DNA of 9,642 nt from Firmicutes bacterium UBA6132 (GTDB taxonomy: Bacteria > Bacillota_A > Clostridia > Tissierellales > Sedimentibacteraceae), in NCBI GenBank assembly GCA_002435835.1, contig DIVM01000245.1, positions 1-9,642 of the forward strand, read 5' to 3'. The notes under the pieces are model-generated. The model was not told the DNA's origin and ran no database searches. It saw only the letters and a program-made list of their open reading frames with translations. The translations under genes and the position numbers were made by a program. This document shows, in pieces, positions 7,599 through 9,642 of the stretch (within the stretch, counting starts at the first letter, position 1; each line of letters starts with the position of its first letter).

Positions 7599-7606
7599 CC
7601 ACCCCT
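7599..7606 (-). promoter_or_regulatory. Ribosome binding site deciding the start at 7595
   Basis: AGGGGTGG on the minus strand ends 3 nt before the ATG at 7595; the AGGGG core is about 6 nt away. The other candidate ATGs (7649, 7619, 7610) are upstream of, or at, the predicted 5' end of the message and have no comparable site. Confidence 0.7.
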
Positions 7607-7620
7607 GCATTTTTTTCATA

Positions 7621-7649
7621 ATTATATCATTTAAAAACAAACTTATCAA
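7621..7649 (-). promoter_or_regulatory. Promoter of the small membrane protein gene
   Basis: On the minus strand TTGATA (7649-7644) and TATAAT (7626-7621) are separated by 17 nt. The predicted start is near 7614, leaving a leader of only about 19 nt, which still contains the ribosome site before the ATG at 7595. Confidence 0.78.
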
Positions 7650-7689
7650 CTTAATTAGAAAACGATATTTAATATAAAAATTAAATTTA

Positions 7690-7720
7690 TTGTATATTAG
7701 GATTATTTTTATATTATAAT
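7690..7720 (+). promoter_or_regulatory. Probable promoter of the M14 peptidase gene
   Basis: The 105-bp divergent gap contains TATAAT at 7715-7720 on the plus strand, inside the perfect palindrome ATATTATAATAT (7711-7722). The nearest -35 candidate is TTGTAT (7690-7695), 19 nt away. An alternative -10, TATTAT at 7712-7717, gives a 16-nt spacer. A promoter must lie in this gap because the upstream gene runs the other way, but the exact boxes are uncertain. Confidence 0.4.
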
Positions 7721-7743
7721 ATATTTAATATGATACAAATGAA

Positions 7744-7750
7744 GAGGTGG
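7744..7750 (+). promoter_or_regulatory. Ribosome binding site for a TTG start
   Basis: GAGGTGG, with GAGGTG pairing to the 3' end of 16S rRNA, ends 4 nt before TTG at 7755. An in-frame stop (TGA at 7740-7742) lies just upstream and no in-frame ATG or GTG intervenes, so TTG is the only reasonable start. Confidence 0.8.
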
Positions 7751-7754
7751 TTTT

Positions 7755-8756
7755 TTGAATTTTATAGTTGATACGTCGGATACATATTATTTGGAGAATA
7801 TTTATAGCGATATAGACGAGCTTGTAAATAAATATAATAAAATTTTATTTAAAGAAGTCATAGGAAAATCTGTTGAAGGTAGAAATATTATTGCTTTGAA
7901 GTTATCATCCAACAACAAACCAAAGCCTTCTATACTTTTTACTGGGGGCATTCATGCCAGAGAAGATTTTTCTGTGATGCTTGTAATGAAAATGTTGGAT
8001 TATTATTGTGTTTATTATAATGAAGGTAAATTATTTGATGATTATGATGTTAATAAAATAGTTAATACTGTTGATATGTATTTTATACCAACTGCCAATC
8101 CTGACGGATTAAATATAGTGCACCATGGCATAGAATCCTCTTCAAATTATGAAAAATTAAAAGAAATGAAAATATGGGGAGAAGACCACACATATTGGAA
8201 AGCAAATGCTAATGGAGTTGATTTAAACAAAAATTTTGATGACGGAAATTGGGAAATAAGAACATGTGTGCCTGGAACTGATATACCTTGTTCTGACCGT
8301 TTTAAAGGGTTTGAACCTAATAGCGAGCCAGAAACTAAAGCTTTAATTAATTTTTGTAATTCCCATGATTTTTCTATGATGATTGCTTACCACTGCTCTG
8401 GAAATTGTGTTTTTTGGGCTGATAGTGGCACTCACAAAATGTTTAATAAATTAGATGATAAAATTATGAATGAATTTTCAAGTAAATATATTTATAGAAA
8501 AACAAAAGTAAGTGAAGATCCTAAAACTTATGGTTGTGGTTTTGAAAACTATTTTAGAGCTAAATTAAAGAGACCTGGGTTTTGCATTGAGCTTTCTCCA
8601 TTTGTTGAAGGTGGCAAACAACATGCTGATTCGTTGTTTGATGAATTAGTGTGGCAGCATGCAAAATCAACTGGATTATTTTTTGCTGAAAAAACTAAAG
8701 AATTATATGATGAAATTTATAGGGATGTCAAAAAATATGCAGCGCTTACAAAATAA
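7755..8756 (+). CDS. M14 family zinc metallocarboxypeptidase-like protein
   Basis: A 333-residue single-domain peptidase without signal peptide, so probably cytoplasmic. The M14 zinc site is visible: H67 and E70 in GGIHARE, and H213 in AYHCSG. Other family marks are TANPDG (113-118), WKANANGVDLN (148-158), SEPETKA (190-196) and the catalytic glutamate E279 in CIELSPF. The WKAN...GVDLN stretch recalls Bacillus gamma-D-glutamyl-diaminopimelate peptidases, so a role in cleaving peptidoglycan-derived peptides is possible but not shown. The position of the usual substrate-binding Arg of the N-R-N-F motif is Lys here (N158-K159-N160-F161). The protein has many cysteines, including two flanking the third zinc ligand region (C214, C218). 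Translation starts at TTG, preceded by GAGGTGG. The gene is followed after 124 nt by cinA on the same strand. The family call is firm; the substrate is unknown. Confidence 0.9.
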   Translation: MNFIVDTSDTYYLENIYSDIDELVNKYNKILFKEVIGKSVEGRNIIALKLSSNNKPKPSILFTGGIHAREDFSVMLVMKMLDYYCVYYNEGKLFDDYDVNKIVNTVDMYFIPTANPDGLNIVHHGIESSSNYEKLKEMKIWGEDHTYWKANANGVDLNKNFDDGNWEIRTCVPGTDIPCSDRFKGFEPNSEPETKALINFCNSHDFSMMIAYHCSGNCVFWADSGTHKMFNKLDDKIMNEFSSKYIYRKTKVSEDPKTYGCGFENYFRAKLKRPGFCIELSPFVEGGKQHADSLFDELVWQHAKSTGLFFAEKTKELYDEIYRDVKKYAALTK

Positions 8757-8764
8757 TATGATAT

Positions 8765-8799
8765 TTTCATGTTGATTTGGAATAATATGCAATGTGAAA
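8765..8799 (+). terminator. Weak possible terminator after the M14 peptidase gene
   Basis: TTTCATGTTG (8765-8774) can pair with CAATGTGAAA (8790-8799), a 10-bp stem with two G-U pairs and a 15-nt loop, followed by the T-rich TTATTTTAATTTTTG. It begins 9 nt after the stop codon. The stem is AT-rich and the loop large, so termination would be inefficient and read-through into cinA is possible. Confidence 0.3.
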
Positions 8800-8811
8800 T
8801 TATTTTAATTT

Positions 8812-8860
8812 TTGTTGTTTTATTATAGTTTTTGTTATATGGTAATTATTGCATATATAT
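8812..8860 (+). promoter_or_regulatory. Possible promoter region of cinA
   Basis: Two weak plus-strand matches lie in this very AT-rich stretch: TTGTTG (8812-8817) with TTATAT (8835-8840) at 17 nt, and TTGTTA (8832-8837) with TATATA (8854-8859) at 16 nt. Neither is strong. The 124-nt gap and the weak terminator before it suggest that cinA may have its own promoter, but read-through from the peptidase gene is equally possible. Confidence 0.25.
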
Positions 8861-8880
8861 TTTATTTGGAGGATAAATTT

Positions 8881-9642
8881 ATGAATGCTGAAATTTTATG
8901 TGTGGGCACTGAGCTTTTACACGGAGATATTGTTAATACAAATGCCCAATATATTTCTAAAAAATTGGCTGAGATAGGCATTGATGTACATTATCAGTCA
9001 GTTGTTGGCGATAATCCTGAAAGAATTAAAGATGGATTTAATATTGCCTTTAAAAGAGCTGATATTGTAGTTTGCACAGGTGGTCTTGGACCAACGAAAG
9101 ATGATATAACAAAAGAAGTATTAGCTGATTATTTTAATGTTGAAATGGTTTATGATGAATCAAGTTTTCAACATGTAAAAGAAATGTACTCTCGTTTTAG
9201 AAAAGATATGCCTCAAAACAATATGAGACAGACTTATTTTCCAAAAGGATGCAAAATTCTGAACAATGAAAATGGAACTGCCAATGCTTGTATATTAAGA
9301 GAGCAAGATGATAATGGACATTTTAAAATTGGAGTATTGCTTCCTGGACCTCCTAAAGAAATGCAACCATTAGTGGATGAACAAGTTGTACCATATTTGC
9401 AACAATATTCTAATTTAGTTGTTTACGGTGAAAAAATTGTTGTTGTGAATCTTGGAGAATCTGCAGCTGAAGAAATGATAATGGATATGATTGATAAACA
9501 AACAAATCCTACTATAGCACCTTATGCAAGTGCAGGCAAAGTTATATTTAGAGTTACTGCAAAAGCAGAAAGCATAGAAAAATGCAGACTATTAATTGAA
9601 CCCGTTAAAGCAGAACTTTTAAAAAGATTTGGTAAGGAAAAT
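8881..9642 (+). CDS. cinA: CinA-like protein, N-terminal domain (3' end outside window)
   Basis: The first 254 residues of a CinA-family protein, open to the window edge; full-length members have about 410 residues. The visible part is the molybdopterin-binding-like COG1058 domain: CVGTELLHGDIVNTN (7-21), VVGDN (41-45), TGGLGPTKDDITKE (66-79), NGTANA (131-136) and LPGPPKEM (154-161). In characterised CinA proteins this domain has ADP-ribose pyrophosphatase activity. The C-terminal PncC-type domain deamidates nicotinamide mononucleotide in pyridine nucleotide salvage; that part lies beyond the window, so its presence is assumed, not seen. GGAGG (8868-8872) is 8 nt before the ATG. The conventional name 'competence/damage-inducible protein' describes history, not a demonstrated role in this organism. 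Confidence 0.95.
   Translation, partial: MNAEILCVGTELLHGDIVNTNAQYISKKLAEIGIDVHYQSVVGDNPERIKDGFNIAFKRADIVVCTGGLGPTKDDITKEVLADYFNVEMVYDESSFQHVKEMYSRFRKDMPQNNMRQTYFPKGCKILNNENGTANACILREQDDNGHFKIGVLLPGPPKEMQPLVDEQVVPYLQQYSNLVVYGEKIVVVNLGESAAEEMIMDMIDKQTNPTIAPYASAGKVIFRVTAKAESIEKCRLLIEPVKAELLKRFGKEN

Noticed and set aside
7596..7649. N-terminal extension of the small membrane protein to the ATG at 7649
   Set aside because: The consensus promoter at 7621-7649 overlaps this stretch, so the codons at 7649 and 7619 would be untranscribed or at the very 5' end of the message.
7739..7771. Short ATG-started frame overlapping the start of the M14 gene
   Set aside because: It ends after about eleven codons, is out of frame with the peptidase and has no ribosome site; the GAGGTGG lying inside it serves the TTG start instead.
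8752..8789. Direct repeat AATAATATG at 8752-8760 and 8781-8789
   Set aside because: Nine AT-dominated bases repeated once in such AT-rich DNA are expected by chance, and one copy overlaps the stop codon of the peptidase gene.

Overview
The window is AT-rich and has strong Shine-Dalgarno sites, near-consensus sigma-A type promoters and short rho-independent terminators. Together with an SLH-domain S-layer protein and a clostridial-style peptidase, this points to a low-GC Firmicute, probably in the Clostridia or Tissierellia. The genus cannot be fixed from the sequence alone.

Layout. Positions 1-4076 (minus strand) hold three tightly packed genes read from right to left: a multi-pass membrane protein of the O-antigen ligase/Wzy family, a polyprenyl-phosphate sugar-1-phosphate transferase (which starts lipid-linked glycan synthesis), and a family 2 glycosyltransferase cut off by the window edge. 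They share one extended -10 promoter at about 4137-4164. Immediately upstream, also on the minus strand, is a large S-layer protein (4247-6733) with three SLH domains. It has its own very strong promoter, a roughly 70-nt leader and a UUCG-tetraloop terminator. Further right on the minus strand is a small six-helix membrane protein (7023-7595) with its own promoter and terminator. The plus strand then carries a cytoplasmic M14 zinc carboxypeptidase-like gene that starts with TTG (7755-8756), followed by the 5' part of cinA (8881 to the window end).

How the genes may work together. The S-layer gene lies directly upstream of an initiating sugar transferase, an O-antigen-ligase-type enzyme and a glycosyltransferase. 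This resembles the S-layer glycosylation loci known from Geobacillus (WsaP/WsaB) and Paenibacillus alvei (WsfP/WsfB). The region may therefore make a glycan that is ligated to the neighbouring S-layer protein, or a cell-wall polysaccharide that anchors its SLH domains. An unrelated capsule or exopolysaccharide is the plain alternative. The ligase carries an unusually large soluble insert, which is the most distinctive protein feature here. The M14 peptidase and cinA look like ordinary chromosomal neighbours. No RNA genes, CRISPR arrays, insertion sequences or phage genes were seen, and no stretch longer than 300 bases lacks a gene.
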